From: an uncultured Burkholderiales bacterium
GTDB lineage: Bacteria; Pseudomonadota; Gammaproteobacteria; Burkholderiales; Burkholderiaceae_C
NCBI GenBank assembly: GCA_937873395.1
Contig: CALMYH010000114.1
Span: forward strand, 1 to 37,223
Direction: 5' to 3'
DNA: 37,223 bases
Under the pieces are notes generated by a model, which saw only the letters and a program-made list of their open reading frames with translations, was not told the origin of the DNA and searched no databases. Shown here in pieces: positions 26,612 to 36,350 of this stretch. The position numbers were made by a program, and so were the translations under genes. The first letter of the stretch is position 1; every line of letters begins with the position of its first letter.

Positions 26612-26640
26612 TGGTCACGGCGCTCGAATGACGGTATAAA
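26612..26640 (+). promoter_or_regulatory. Candidate sigma70 promoter of boxR
   Basis: TGGTCA (26612-26617) and TATAAA (26635-26640) are spaced 17 bases apart. Transcription would start near 26647, between the two TGCA sites, which would let a bound repressor block it. Confidence 0.45.
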
Positions 26641-26680
26641 TGCATTATCTTGCGTCTTTTGGAGTATGCATTAAAGTGCA
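26641..26680. promoter_or_regulatory. BoxR operator candidates in the boxD/boxR divergent region
   Basis: A perfect TGCA-N6-TGCA is at 26667-26680 (spacer TTAAAG). A second site with one mismatch, TGCA-TTATCT-TGCG, is at 26641-26654. TGCA repeats are, as I recall, the operator elements of BzdR/BoxR-type regulators in Azoarcus. On the minus strand GATAAT (26649-26644) could be the boxD -10 box, overlapping the weaker site. Confidence 0.65.
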
Positions 26681-26751
26681 TGTTTCAGGATCGACGGATG
26701 ACTGGGGTTTACCCTTGTTTGCCACCCTTGCTGACGAAAGGCGCCTGCGCC

Positions 26752-27684
26752 ATGACCTCCACCGACACGCTCGCTCCCGCAGGGGTGCCGACCGCGCCTG
26801 ATGATGCCGAAGAGCGCCACCCCTTTCTGGTGGCCCTGGGCGAGCGGGTGCGCACCCTGCGCTCCCGCAAGGGCATGACCCGCAAGGCGGTGGCGATGGC
26901 TGCCGACGTCTCCGAGCGGCACCTGGCCAATCTCGAATACGGCACCGGCAACGCCTCCATCCTGGTGCTGCTGCAGGTCGCGCAGGCGCTGCATTGCTCG
27001 CTGGCCGAACTCATTGGCGATGTCACCACGTCTTCGCCCGAATGGCTGCTGATCCGCGAGCTGCTGCAGGGTCGCGGCGAGGCCGACCTGCGGCGTGCGC
27101 GCCTGCAGCTGGTGGACCTGCTGGGCGCCAGTGGCGGGGTCGATGCGCAAGGTCGCCAGGCGCGCGTGGCCCTGATCGGGCTGCGCGGAGCGGGCAAGTC
27201 CACGCTCGGTCAGCGCCTGGCCGACGACCTGGGCTTCCCGTTCATCGAGCTCTCGCGCGAGATCGAACAGTTCGCCGGTTGCAGCATCAGCGAGATCCAC
27301 AACCTCTATGGTGCCAATGCCTACCGCCGCTACGAACGGCGCGCGCTGGAAGAGGCGATCCAGATCTACCCCGAGGTGGTGATCGCCACGCCCGGCGGGC
27401 TGGTGGCGGATTCGGCCAACTTCAACCTGCTGCTGCAGCACTGCACCACCGTGTGGCTCCAGGCCGACCCGGCCGATCACATGGAACGTGTCGCCGCCCA
27501 GGGCGACATGCGACCCATGGCGGCCAGCCGCGAAGCCATGGAAGACCTCAAACGCATCCTGGAAGGCCGCGCCGCGTTCTATTCCAAGGCGGATCTGGCT
27601 TTCAACACCAGTGCCCAGTCTCTGGGAGACAGTTTTGCCAGGCTGCGCCGGGAAGTCCGTCATTTGCTCAGATTGCCAGCGTGA
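26752..27684 (+). CDS. boxR: Box-pathway transcriptional regulator (XRE fused to shikimate-kinase-like domain)
   Basis: 310 residues from the ATG at 26752. An XRE-type helix-turn-helix lies at about 27-85 (LGERVRTLRSRKGMTRKAVAMAADVSERHLANLE). A linker of roughly 50 residues leads to a shikimate-kinase-like domain (about 137-300) with P-loop GLRGAGKST at 143-151 and IELSREIE. This is the BzdR/BoxR architecture, in which the kinase-like part senses benzoyl-CoA and releases repression. Catalysis is not expected. It is read divergently from boxD and is followed by boxC after 137 bases with its own promoter and TGCA sites. Confidence 0.94.
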   Translation: MTSTDTLAPAGVPTAPDDAEERHPFLVALGERVRTLRSRKGMTRKAVAMAADVSERHLANLEYGTGNASILVLLQVAQALHCSLAELIGDVTTSSPEWLLIRELLQGRGEADLRRARLQLVDLLGASGGVDAQGRQARVALIGLRGAGKSTLGQRLADDLGFPFIELSREIEQFAGCSISEIHNLYGANAYRRYERRALEEAIQIYPEVVIATPGGLVADSANFNLLLQHCTTVWLQADPADHMERVAAQGDMRPMAASREAMEDLKRILEGRAAFYSKADLAFNTSAQSLGDSFARLRREVRHLLRLPA

Positions 27685-27715
27685 ATGGGTGATCTAGGGT
27701 AAATACCTAGTGTAA

Positions 27716-27763
27716 TGCACTAAAATGCATTTGACGTCGCCCAATGACATGCACTATTATTCA
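27716..27763 (+). promoter_or_regulatory. boxC promoter with BoxR operator candidates
   Basis: TTGACG (27731-27736) and TATTAT (27755-27760), 18 bases apart, form a good sigma70 promoter. A perfect TGCA-N6-TGCA (27716-27729, spacer CTAAAA) abuts the -35 box. A one-mismatch copy, TGCA-CTATTA-TTCA (27750-27763), covers the -10 box. Repressor on these sites would occlude polymerase. This is the likely main control point for boxC-boxB-boxA. Confidence 0.7.
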
Positions 27764-27821
27764 CCTCATGCCGCACCAACCCGTGCATCCCGACCGCCGC
27801 GCCGAACCCGAGGAGACCCCC

Positions 27822-29486
27822 ATGACCGCCAGCAACCCCCGCGTCGACTACCAGACCGAGCCGTCCCGCTACCAACACGTCCGGCTGTCGTTCGACGGCC
27901 CCATCGCCACGCTGTCGCTGGCGATCAATGAGGACGCCGGCCTTCGGCCCGGCTACAAGCTCAAGCTCAACAGCTACGACCTGGGGGTGGACATCGAGCT
28001 GCACGACGCGCTGCAGCGCATCCGCTTCGAGCACCCCGAGGTGAAGTCGGTGGTGGTCACCAGCCTGAAGGACCGGGTGTTCTGCTCGGGCGCCAACATC
28101 TTCATGCTGGGCCTGTCCAGCCACGGCTGGAAGGTCAACTTCTGCAAGTTCACCAACGAAACCCGCAACGGCATCGAAGACAGCAGCCAGCACAGCGGCC
28201 TGAAGTTTGTCGCCGCGCTCAATGGCGCCTGCGCCGGCGGCGGCTACGAGCTGGCGCTGGCCTGCGACGAAATCGTGCTGGTGGACGACCGGTCCAGTGC
28301 CGTCAGTCTGCCCGAGGTGCCGCTGCTGGGCGTGCTGCCCGGCACCGGTGGCCTGACCCGTGTCACCGACAAGCGCCACGTGCGCCACGATCTGGCCGAC
28401 ATCTTCTGCACCAGCGTCGAAGGCGTCCGCGGCCAGAAGGCCGTGGACTGGCGCCTGGTCGACGCGATTGCCAAACCCGCGGTGTTCCAGCAGGCGGTGC
28501 GCGAGCGCGCCGAGAAGCTGGCCGCCGGCAGCCACCGTGGCGCAACCGGCGCCAAGCCCGTCGCGCTGACACCGCTGAACCGCAGCATCGAAGCCGACCG
28601 CCTGGCCTACACGAACGTGACGGTGGAGATCGACCGCGCCAAACGCACCGCCACCTTCACCGTCAAGGCCCCGCAGGGCGCACAGCCGACCGACATCGCC
28701 GGCATCGAGGCCCTGGGCGCGAACTGGTACGCCCTGCAGATGGTGCGCGAACTGGATGACGCCATCCTGCACATGCGCACCAACGAGCTGGACATCGGCA
28801 CCTGGCTGCTCAAGACCGAAGGCGACAGCGCCGCGGTGCTGGCCAACGATGCGCTGATGCTGGCACACAAGGACCACTGGTTCGTCAACGAGACCATCGG
28901 CCACCTGCGCCGCACCTTCGCGCGGCTGGACGTGTCCTCGCGCAGCCTGTTCGCGCTGCTGGAGCCGGGTTCGTGCTTTGCCGGAACGCTGGCCGAACTG
29001 GCCTTCTGCGCCGACCGCGCCTACCAGCTCGTGCTGCCCGACGAACCCGAGAAGCAGCCCGCCCTGACCCTGGGTGAAATGAACTTCGGCTACCTGCCCA
29101 TGGTCAATGGCCAGAGCCGCCTGCAGCGCCGCTTCTACGAAGAGGCCGGCCCGATGGAAGCCGCCCGTGGCGCCATCGGTCAGGCGCTGGACGGTGATGC
29201 CGCCCTCAAGCTGGGCCTGGTGACCGCCGCGCCCGACGACATCGACTGGGCCGACGAGATCCGCCTGGCGCTGGAAGAGCGCGCGGCCATGTCGCCCGAC
29301 GCGCTGACCGGCCTGGAGGCCAACCTGCGCTTTGCCCAGAAAGAGAACATGTTCACCCGCATCTTCGGCCGCCTGACCGCGTGGCAGAACTGGATCTTCC
29401 AGCGCCCGAACGCCGTCGGCGAAAAAGGCGCTCTGAAGGTCTACGGCAAGGGCGACAAGGCCCAGTTCGACTGGAACAGAGTGTGA
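27822..29486 (+). CDS. boxC: Benzoyl-CoA-dihydrodiol lyase (2,3-epoxybenzoyl-CoA dihydrolase)
   Basis: 554 residues from the ATG at 27822, with CGAGGAGA upstream. It hydrolytically opens the ring of 2,3-epoxybenzoyl-CoA, releasing formate and 3,4-dehydroadipyl-CoA semialdehyde. It has two crotonase-like halves. The first holds VTSLKDRVFCSGANIFMLG, NGACAGGGYELALACDEIVLVDD and PEVPLLGVLPGTGGL. The second has ELAFCADRAYQL and GEMNFGYLPMVNG. The length and the N-terminal DYQTEPSRYQH match BoxC. It is the first gene after the TGCA-controlled promoter; boxB follows after 157 bases that contain a three-hairpin repeat. Confidence 0.96.
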   Translation: MTASNPRVDYQTEPSRYQHVRLSFDGPIATLSLAINEDAGLRPGYKLKLNSYDLGVDIELHDALQRIRFEHPEVKSVVVTSLKDRVFCSGANIFMLGLSSHGWKVNFCKFTNETRNGIEDSSQHSGLKFVAALNGACAGGGYELALACDEIVLVDDRSSAVSLPEVPLLGVLPGTGGLTRVTDKRHVRHDLADIFCTSVEGVRGQKAVDWRLVDAIAKPAVFQQAVRERAEKLAAGSHRGATGAKPVALTPLNRSIEADRLAYTNVTVEIDRAKRTATFTVKAPQGAQPTDIAGIEALGANWYALQMVRELDDAILHMRTNELDIGTWLLKTEGDSAAVLANDALMLAHKDHWFVNETIGHLRRTFARLDVSSRSLFALLEPGSCFAGTLAELAFCADRAYQLVLPDEPEKQPALTLGEMNFGYLPMVNGQSRLQRRFYEEAGPMEAARGAIGQALDGDAALKLGLVTAAPDDIDWADEIRLALEERAAMSPDALTGLEANLRFAQKENMFTRIFGRLTAWQNWIFQRPNAVGEKGALKVYGKGDKAQFDWNRV

Positions 29487-29489
29487 ACA

Positions 29490-29594
29490 CCCCCCTGCGC
29501 CGCTTCGCGGCTTCCCCCCTCTCTGGCGCGCCGCGGTGCGGCACTTGGAGTGGGGACGGCGCGAGTGGCCCGGCAAAGCCGGTTCCACCGCACC
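29490..29594 (+). repeat. Three-hairpin intergenic repeat, copy A (boxC-boxB gap)
   Basis: It begins three bases after the boxC stop. Hairpin 1 is GCCGC-TTC-GCGGC (29499-29511). Hairpin 2 has an inner stem GCCGC-GGT-GCGGC (29530-29542) inside an imperfect CCCC/GGGG outer stem. After the spacer AC, hairpin 3 is at 29558-29594 with arms GGCGCG/CGCACC (5 of 6 pairs), bulged A, GTGG/CCAC and core CCCGGCAAAGCCGGTT. The element is sense-oriented and sits inside the box operon. Confidence 0.85.
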
Positions 29595-29643
29595 CCTGAA
29601 TCTGAAGCATCTTCACTCCACCACCACCCCACAGGAGACCAGC

Positions 29644-31071
<1,428 letters not shown>

Positions 31072-31074
31072 TTC

Positions 31075-31126
31075 GGAACTCCCCCCTGCGCCGCTGCGCG
31101 GCTTCCCCCCTCTCTGGCGCGCTGGA
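31075..31126 (+). repeat. Truncated three-hairpin repeat, copy B1 (after boxB)
   Basis: A partial copy starts with CGGAACTCCCCC four bases after the boxB stop, contains hairpin 1 (GCCGC-TGC-GCGGC) and CTCTCTGGCGCG, then breaks off. Immediately after it, CTCGGAACACTCCCC restarts a full copy. The shared CGGAAC flank, about 54 bases apart, indicates a tandem duplication that included a little of the sequence next to boxB. Confidence 0.7.
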
Positions 31127-31134
31127 CTCGGAAC

Positions 31135-31240
31135 ACTCCCCTGCGCTGCTTCGCAGCTTCCCCTCTCTCTGTCGCGCCGCTTTGCGGCGCTTGGAGAGGG
31201 GACGATGCGAGTGGCCCGGCGAAGCCGGTTCCACCGCATC
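31135..31240 (+). repeat. Three-hairpin intergenic repeat, copy B2 (boxB-boxA gap)
   Basis: This is the most perfectly paired copy. Hairpin 1 is GCTGC-TTC-GCAGC (31145-31157). Hairpin 2 has outer arms CCCCTCTC (31160-31167) and GAGAGGGG (31194-31201) around inner GCGCCGC-TTT-GCGGCGC (31174-31190). After the spacer AC, hairpin 3 is at 31204-31240: GATGCG, bulged A, GTGG, CCCGGCGAAGCCGGTT, CCAC, CGCATC, with outer arms 6 of 6. Differences from copies A and C are compensatory in hairpins 1 and 3. Confidence 0.88.
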
Positions 31241-31301
31241 TCTGGATCAGACACGCGAGCCGGATGCTTGATGGGTTTTCGTTTGCCTCGCTCGCCAATG
31301 A

Positions 31302-31395
31302 GCATGGGCTGGGGTGACCGGCGCAGTGAGGTAAAGGAGGAGCCGGCCGCAGGCCGGCGGGGGACACGAACGGAGCCGGTCACCCCAGCCCATGC
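31302..31395 (+). repeat. Perfect 21-bp inverted repeat with nested hairpin, upstream of boxA
   Basis: Arms at 31302-31322 and 31375-31395 are perfect reverse complements (left arm begins GCATGGGCTGGGG). The 52-base interior holds a second perfect hairpin, GCCGGCC-GCA-GGCCGGC (31342-31358), and an AAAGGAGGA stretch with no start codon at a usable distance. The structure ends 57 bases before the boxA start. No direct repeats flank it. The remaining bases of the boxB-boxA gap (31241-31301 and 31396-31452) show no gene. Confidence 0.88.
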
Positions 31396-31452
31396 GGTGT
31401 CAGTCAAGAACCCAGACAATCACGCGTACCCACAAGCATCCGGAGACCGAAG

Positions 31453-32754
31453 ATGAACGCCCCCGCTGAAGCCGCCGTCATCAAGCAGCACCTGATCGAC
31501 CCCGAGATCTGCATCCGCTGCAACACCTGTGAATCGATCTGCCCGGTCGGCGCCATCACGCACGACTCGCGCAACTACGTGGTCGACGTCGACAAATGCA
31601 ACTGGTGCAACGACTGCATCTCGCCTTGCCCCACCGGCTCCATCGACAACTACCGCCGTGTCGTCAAGGCCAAGGCCTACAGCCTGGAAGAACAGCTGGG
31701 CTGGGACGAACTGCCGCCCGAGCTGTCGGGTGCCGAGATCGCTGCCATGGCCGCCGAAGCCGGTGGTGATGAGGCGGCCATAACCACAGCGGCCGAGCCG
31801 GCTGCCGAAGAGTCAGCGGCCGCCGACCCCACCGGCCAGACCGCCTTCAACTCCGCCCAGTACGGCGCCAGCATCCCGCCCTGGAGTGCCGCCCACGCCT
31901 ACACCAACCTCTACGGCCCCAAGGCTGCGCAGAAGACCGTCACTGCCACCGTCACCGGCAACCTGCGTGTCACCGCTGTGGGCAAGGACTACGACACCCA
32001 CCACATCGTGCTGGACTTCGGGTCCATGCCCTTCCCGGTGCTGGAAGGCCAGAGCATCGGCATCGTTCCACCAGGCACCGATGCCAACGGCAAGCCGCAC
32101 CATGCCCGCCAATACAGCATCGCCAGCCCGCGCAACGGCGAGCGCCCCGGCCACAACAACCTTTCGCTGACCATCAAGCGCGTGCTCGAAGACCATTCGG
32201 GCCAGCCGGTTCGCGGCGTGGCCAGCAACTACATGTGCGACCTGCAGGTCGGCGACCAGGTGCAGGTGATCGGCCCCTTCGGCACCAGCTTCCTGATGCC
32301 CAACCACCCGAAGTCCAGCATCGTCATGATCTGCACCGGCACCGGTTCGGCGCCCATGCGTGCCATGACCGAATGGCGCCGCCGCCTGCGCGCCAGCGGC
32401 AAGTTCGAGTCGGGCAAACTCATGCTGTTCTTCGGTGCCCGCACCCAGGAGGAACTGCCCTACTTCGGGCCGTTGCAGAACCTGCCCAAGGACTTCATCG
32501 ACACCACCTTCGCGTTCAGCCGCACACCAGGGCGGCCCAAGAAGTATGTGCAGGACGCCATGCGGGAGCGCGCCGCCGACCTGGCCGCGCTGCTGCAGGA
32601 CCCCAACGCCTGCTTCTACGTCTGCGGCCTCAAGGCCATGGAAGAGGGCGTGGTGCTGGCGCTGCGCGACATCGCCGCCGGAGCGGGGCTTGACTGGGAC
32701 GCGGTGGGTGCATCGCTCAAGCGCGAGGGGCGTCTCCACCTGGAGACATACTGA
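31453..32754 (+). CDS. boxA: Benzoyl-CoA 2,3-epoxidase, reductase subunit
   Basis: 433 residues. BoxA passes electrons from NADPH to BoxB. The N-terminal ferredoxin part binds two [4Fe-4S] clusters through Cys20, 23, 26, 30 and Cys49, 52, 55, 59 ([12 protein letters not shown] and [12 protein letters not shown]). An Ala/Glu-rich linker (about 92-125) leads to a ferredoxin-NADP reductase-like module (about 150-433) with the FAD motif RQYSIASP and the NADPH-binding [10 protein letters not shown]. The ending RLHLETY is typical of this fold. CGGAGA precedes the ATG. It is the last gene of the box operon, followed 21 bases later by the stop of a convergent gene. Confidence 0.95.
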   Translation: MNAPAEAAVIKQHLIDPEICIRCNTCESICPVGAITHDSRNYVVDVDKCNWCNDCISPCPTGSIDNYRRVVKAKAYSLEEQLGWDELPPELSGAEIAAMAAEAGGDEAAITTAAEPAAEESAAADPTGQTAFNSAQYGASIPPWSAAHAYTNLYGPKAAQKTVTATVTGNLRVTAVGKDYDTHHIVLDFGSMPFPVLEGQSIGIVPPGTDANGKPHHARQYSIASPRNGERPGHNNLSLTIKRVLEDHSGQPVRGVASNYMCDLQVGDQVQVIGPFGTSFLMPNHPKSSIVMICTGTGSAPMRAMTEWRRRLRASGKFESGKLMLFFGARTQEELPYFGPLQNLPKDFIDTTFAFSRTPGRPKKYVQDAMRERAADLAALLQDPNACFYVCGLKAMEEGVVLALRDIAAGAGLDWDAVGASLKREGRLHLETY

Positions 32755-32775
32755 AGACCTCCCGGCCGTCCCGCT

Positions 32776-35148
32776 TCAGGCCGGTTGAGTCATGTTCTGC
32801 AACGCCTTGGCCACCACGGGGCGCGCAGCCACCGGCCGGATGAGTCGCCTGTGCAGCAGCTTTTCGCAACTGCGCCGGGTCATGGTGTGAGCGCGACCGC
32901 CGCGGCTGGTGAACATGAACAGGCTGCCTTTGCTGCTGGACCAGACCAGTTCGGCGCGCAACCAGTGCCCGGCCGAGAAAAGGTCGACCCAATCGCCGGT
33001 GTGCAGCCTGTCCAGAAGGGCCACAGGGTCATCGGCGTCGGACGCGCCTTCATCGGCACGATCCTGCGGCTCCTCTTCTTCCGCCGGTTCGGTGTCGGCA
33101 AACCCGGCGGCGTGCCTTTCGCCAATGCCGATCCAGGGCTGATCCTTGGCCCGTGGTTTCTGCTGCTCAGCGGTGGCCGGGGCCAGCAACTCGGGCGGTA
33201 CCGAACCGGCGTCGGGCTCCAGCGGCGCAGGACCGGAATGTGCACCGTCGACCTGCACCCGCATGCGCCTGAGCTTGAGCACCGGCTCGTGCAGCTTGAG
33301 GAGGGCATCAAAGAAGGTTTGTGTTTCTTCGGCGGTCTTGCCCAGTTCATCCAGCCCCTTGCGCAAGACCTTCAGCATGCCGGGAACCACCTCGAACAGC
33401 TGTCGTGGACGTTTGAGGGTCACCTCGCGCCGGGTGCTCCACAGCAGGTGGCTGATGATCTTCTGGTAGCCGGATGGGTCGGGACCGCCCTCGGGATGGG
33501 CCAGCCGGTCCGACGCGATGACCAGTGCCCAGGAGCCGTAGAGGAAATCGAGCACCACGCCAGGGGCGTTGAAAACGTCCGGTCGATTGCTGATTTCCCA
33601 GGCAATCTGGTCGGCCAGTTCCTGCCGCGCCTCGGCGTGATGCAGGGCCTGCAGCTGGCGCCGCTTGCGTTCCTCTTCTTCGCGGTCCGCTGCCGCCCAC
33701 TGCTCCCGCAGGGACGCCAGGGCGTCCGAAAAGGCGTGGGGTTCGCTGAGGCCGGAGGCATTGAGCTGTCGGACCTGTTCCTGCAAGGGCTCCAGGAACT
33801 CGGTGAACTCGCTCGCGTACTCGTCGTTGTAGCGGAAGCTGCGCTGGGCCACTTCCTCGATCCACTGTCGGGCCGGATGGTCTTCCCGGCTGAAATAGCG
33901 GGGCTCGTCCATGGCCAGCCGCAACAGCGACGGCTCCAGCGCCACCACCGCCTCGCGTATCGGAGCCAGCAGCAAGGGGTCACCGGCCACCTGGCTGACC
34001 AGCTTGCGCACCACGTCCAGCCCCACGGCCTGTGAGACCTTGTCGGCCTGGTGCTTGAGTTCGAGCAGAACGCGTGAGCGCTCCTGCGGTCCTGCCAGGG
34101 GGCCCCATTGTTCGGCATCCAGTTCGGAGCCGACGCCCACTTCCAGCGCGGGCCTGTCCACAGGCGCCAGGCCACGTCGCTGCAGATGTTGTTGTTCACG
34201 GGCCTGCGCACTCGATTCGGGCAGACGCGCCAGGGTGTCCACGCGGGTCAGCTCGCGGCGGACCTGTTCATAGAATGCGTTGTCCAGGGGTTGATCGAAG
34301 GCGCCCTCAGGCCCGCCGAGGAAGGCCTGCATCACTTCATGCCGCAGCGGACTGCTTTCTCGGGCCAGGTCGCCCATGCGCAGGACCAGCGGATCACCGG
34401 CCGGCTCCGACCGCGCGAGGCTGTCTGCCTCGGCGCGGGACTCATGCTGCCCCCCCTCCAGCCAGGAGCGGGTCGACAGAGGAGCATGCTGCGACGGGTG
34501 GGAATCGGCCACCAGCCTCACCCGGTAGCCGGCCTCCTTCACATTCGCCTTCTGCAGCAGCAGGGCCACCTGTTCGTAGAGTTGGCACAGCGCCTTGCCC
34601 AGTGCGGGCGCCATGCGTTGCAGCCACAGGCGGCGGACTTCGGCGTCCGGCTCCCGTTCGGCCATGAGGTCCCTGAGCGCGCGCACGAAGACCGATGGTC
34701 GCAACGGATTCTTCTCGGCGTGGATGGTGTCCAGGCCGATCAGCGAACTCATGCGGGCATCGACCATGGAGAGTGACTGCTCGACCACCGGCATCAAGGC
34801 CTGGATCAGGCGCGCCGATTCCAGCGATTCGCTGACTTCACTGTCATCGACCAGTGACAGCAGGGAAGAGTCGGACAAACGGGCGAGTGAAGAGGTCTGC
34901 CCCTCGCTGTCGGCATGGTGAAACGCATGCGACAGGCGGAGCGGGAACTGCTGCGCCAGTGCAGTCTTGTGCTGCAGCAGGTTCCACCAGGCGCGTGCCA
35001 GCAGCTCCCGGTCACGGACGTCTCGGCCCTGTTGTTCGGACGCCTGCAGGCTGGCCACAGCCTCGTCGGCCAGGCGTTCCAGCAAGGCAGGAGCACCCCT
35101 CAGCACGCGGCCGAAACACTGTTCAAGCAGAGGCGTTTCAGCGGACAT
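32776..35148 (-). CDS. DUF1631 family protein
   Basis: 790 residues with no signal peptide or membrane segment. It is mostly charged and helical, with Glu/Arg/Gln-rich stretches around 395-480 (DREEEERKRRQLQALHHAEARQEL) that may form a coiled coil. An acidic linker (EPAEEEEPQDRADEGASDADD) precedes a beta-rich C-terminal part of about 60 residues (TGDWVDLFSAGHWLRAELVW, SLFMFTSRGGRAHTMTRR), which might be a small barrel domain. From memory this matches DUF1631, a family without a known function, largely in beta- and gammaproteobacteria. It converges with boxA and diverges from the amidotransferase-like gene. Confidence 0.75.
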   Translation of the reverse strand: MSAETPLLEQCFGRVLRGAPALLERLADEAVASLQASEQQGRDVRDRELLARAWWNLLQHKTALAQQFPLRLSHAFHHADSEGQTSSLARLSDSSLLSLVDDSEVSESLESARLIQALMPVVEQSLSMVDARMSSLIGLDTIHAEKNPLRPSVFVRALRDLMAEREPDAEVRRLWLQRMAPALGKALCQLYEQVALLLQKANVKEAGYRVRLVADSHPSQHAPLSTRSWLEGGQHESRAEADSLARSEPAGDPLVLRMGDLARESSPLRHEVMQAFLGGPEGAFDQPLDNAFYEQVRRELTRVDTLARLPESSAQAREQQHLQRRGLAPVDRPALEVGVGSELDAEQWGPLAGPQERSRVLLELKHQADKVSQAVGLDVVRKLVSQVAGDPLLLAPIREAVVALEPSLLRLAMDEPRYFSREDHPARQWIEEVAQRSFRYNDEYASEFTEFLEPLQEQVRQLNASGLSEPHAFSDALASLREQWAAADREEEERKRRQLQALHHAEARQELADQIAWEISNRPDVFNAPGVVLDFLYGSWALVIASDRLAHPEGGPDPSGYQKIISHLLWSTRREVTLKRPRQLFEVVPGMLKVLRKGLDELGKTAEETQTFFDALLKLHEPVLKLRRMRVQVDGAHSGPAPLEPDAGSVPPELLAPATAEQQKPRAKDQPWIGIGERHAAGFADTEPAEEEEPQDRADEGASDADDPVALLDRLHTGDWVDLFSAGHWLRAELVWSSSKGSLFMFTSRGGRAHTMTRRSCEKLLHRRLIRPVAARPVVAKALQNMTQPA

Positions 35149-35376
35149 GAGGCAGGTAAGGAGGACGGAGCAGACTGCTACTGAGAGGTTATACCGCCGG
35201 CCGGCCAGTGGCAGGGTTTGGCGGTCGCTTTCATCGGCTCAGAGGATACGCCTGTCGACCGACCCTGTGGCCAGGCGGGTGGTCCGCGATCGCGTACAGT
35301 CTGGGCTGGAAAGGACATGCAAGGCGCTGTTACGGGCATGTCCAGTGATTGAACTCACCTGCCTTACGTTACCACC

Positions 35377-36210
35377 ATGCCGCTGCGAATCGGAATCAGC
35401 GCCCGCCTTCTGCACGACCCTCCGGTGGGTCTGGGTTTGCCGCAGAAACGCCTGCAGTTCCTGGAGAGCAGCATGGCCCACTGGATCATGGCCCACAGGG
35501 CCATACCGCTCATGGTGCCCTTCCTCGACGAATCCAGTCATCTGTCGGTCAACCGGGTGCCGGCCGCTGACCTGGTGCATTTGCTTGATGGCCTGGTGCT
35601 GCAGGGCGGCATCGATATCTGCCCGGAAGCCTATGGCCAGACCCCCAGGGATCCTGCCTGGGCAGGCGATGCCATCCGGGACCGTTACGAACTGGAGTTG
35701 CTGAGGGCGTTTATCGAGGCAGGCAAGCCGGTCCTCGGCGTCTGTCGCGGCGCGCAGCTCATCAATGTCCACTTCGGCGGCAGTCTGATCCAGGACATTC
35801 CCAGCATGTGGCGCGGAGCTATCGTCCACCAGGACACCCATCGCTATGACCGCCTGATTCACGAGGTGCGCTTCGAGCCGGGTTCCTGGCTGGCGCGGTT
35901 CTACGGTGAGCAGACCCAGGCCACACACCGCGTCACCAGCATCCACCATCAGTGCGTGGATCGCCTGGGCGAAGGCCTGGTGGTCGAGGCGGTCAGTCCG
36001 GCCGACGGCATCATCGAGGCGATCCGCCACCGGGACGCGCATTTCGTGCTCGGGCTTCAGTGGCATCCCGAGTTCCATCTGTCGCCCGATGAAGAAACCC
36101 AGGGCCTCCTCGACAGCGGCCCCGTGATGCAGGGCTTTCTCGACGCGGCGCGGGTGCGGGCCGAGCAGCACCGCATTGTGAAGTACCAGCCCTCCCGTGC
36201 TCCGTCCTGA
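35377..36210 (+). CDS. Class-I glutamine-amidotransferase-like hydrolase (peptidase C26)
   Basis: 277 residues. The fold is that of gamma-glutamyl-gamma-aminobutyrate hydrolases (PuuD type). The nucleophile is Cys123 in GVCRGAQLINVHFGGSLIQD, and His230 with Glu232 in LQWHPEF complete the triad. DGLVLQGGIDICPEAYG is the oxyanion-side loop of the family. PuuD cleaves gamma-glutamyl-GABA in putrescine breakdown, but no other putrescine genes are present, so the substrate is uncertain. The 228 bases upstream, shared with the DUF1631 start, show no clear promoter. Confidence 0.88.
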   Translation: MPLRIGISARLLHDPPVGLGLPQKRLQFLESSMAHWIMAHRAIPLMVPFLDESSHLSVNRVPAADLVHLLDGLVLQGGIDICPEAYGQTPRDPAWAGDAIRDRYELELLRAFIEAGKPVLGVCRGAQLINVHFGGSLIQDIPSMWRGAIVHQDTHRYDRLIHEVRFEPGSWLARFYGEQTQATHRVTSIHHQCVDRLGEGLVVEAVSPADGIIEAIRHRDAHFVLGLQWHPEFHLSPDEETQGLLDSGPVMQGFLDAARVRAEQHRIVKYQPSRAPS

Positions 36211-36350
36211 CGGGGCGCTGCGGCCGGTTCAACCAGACCCCCATCGCCATCGCTGAGGTTGGCGGCATCGATTGGGCCGGCGCAGCGCTCCGCTAGACAC
36301 AGGTCGAGCCGTTCCACGTCGGCAGTGTGTGCACCGGCGCGGCCCGTGCC

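Noticed and set aside
24154-26631. 825-codon plus-strand frame opposite bclA and boxD
   Set aside because: Antisense shadow of two strongly conserved box genes, with composition typical of reverse-complemented high-GC coding sequence.
26650-26751. Upstream ATG of boxR at 26650
   Set aside because: It would place the perfect TGCA operator inside the coding region and add 34 residues unlike the family; the ATG at 26752 fits the XRE domain start.
31302-31395. Insertion sequence or intact transposon
   Set aside because: The interior is only 52 bases and encodes nothing; no transposase gene or flanking direct repeat was seen.
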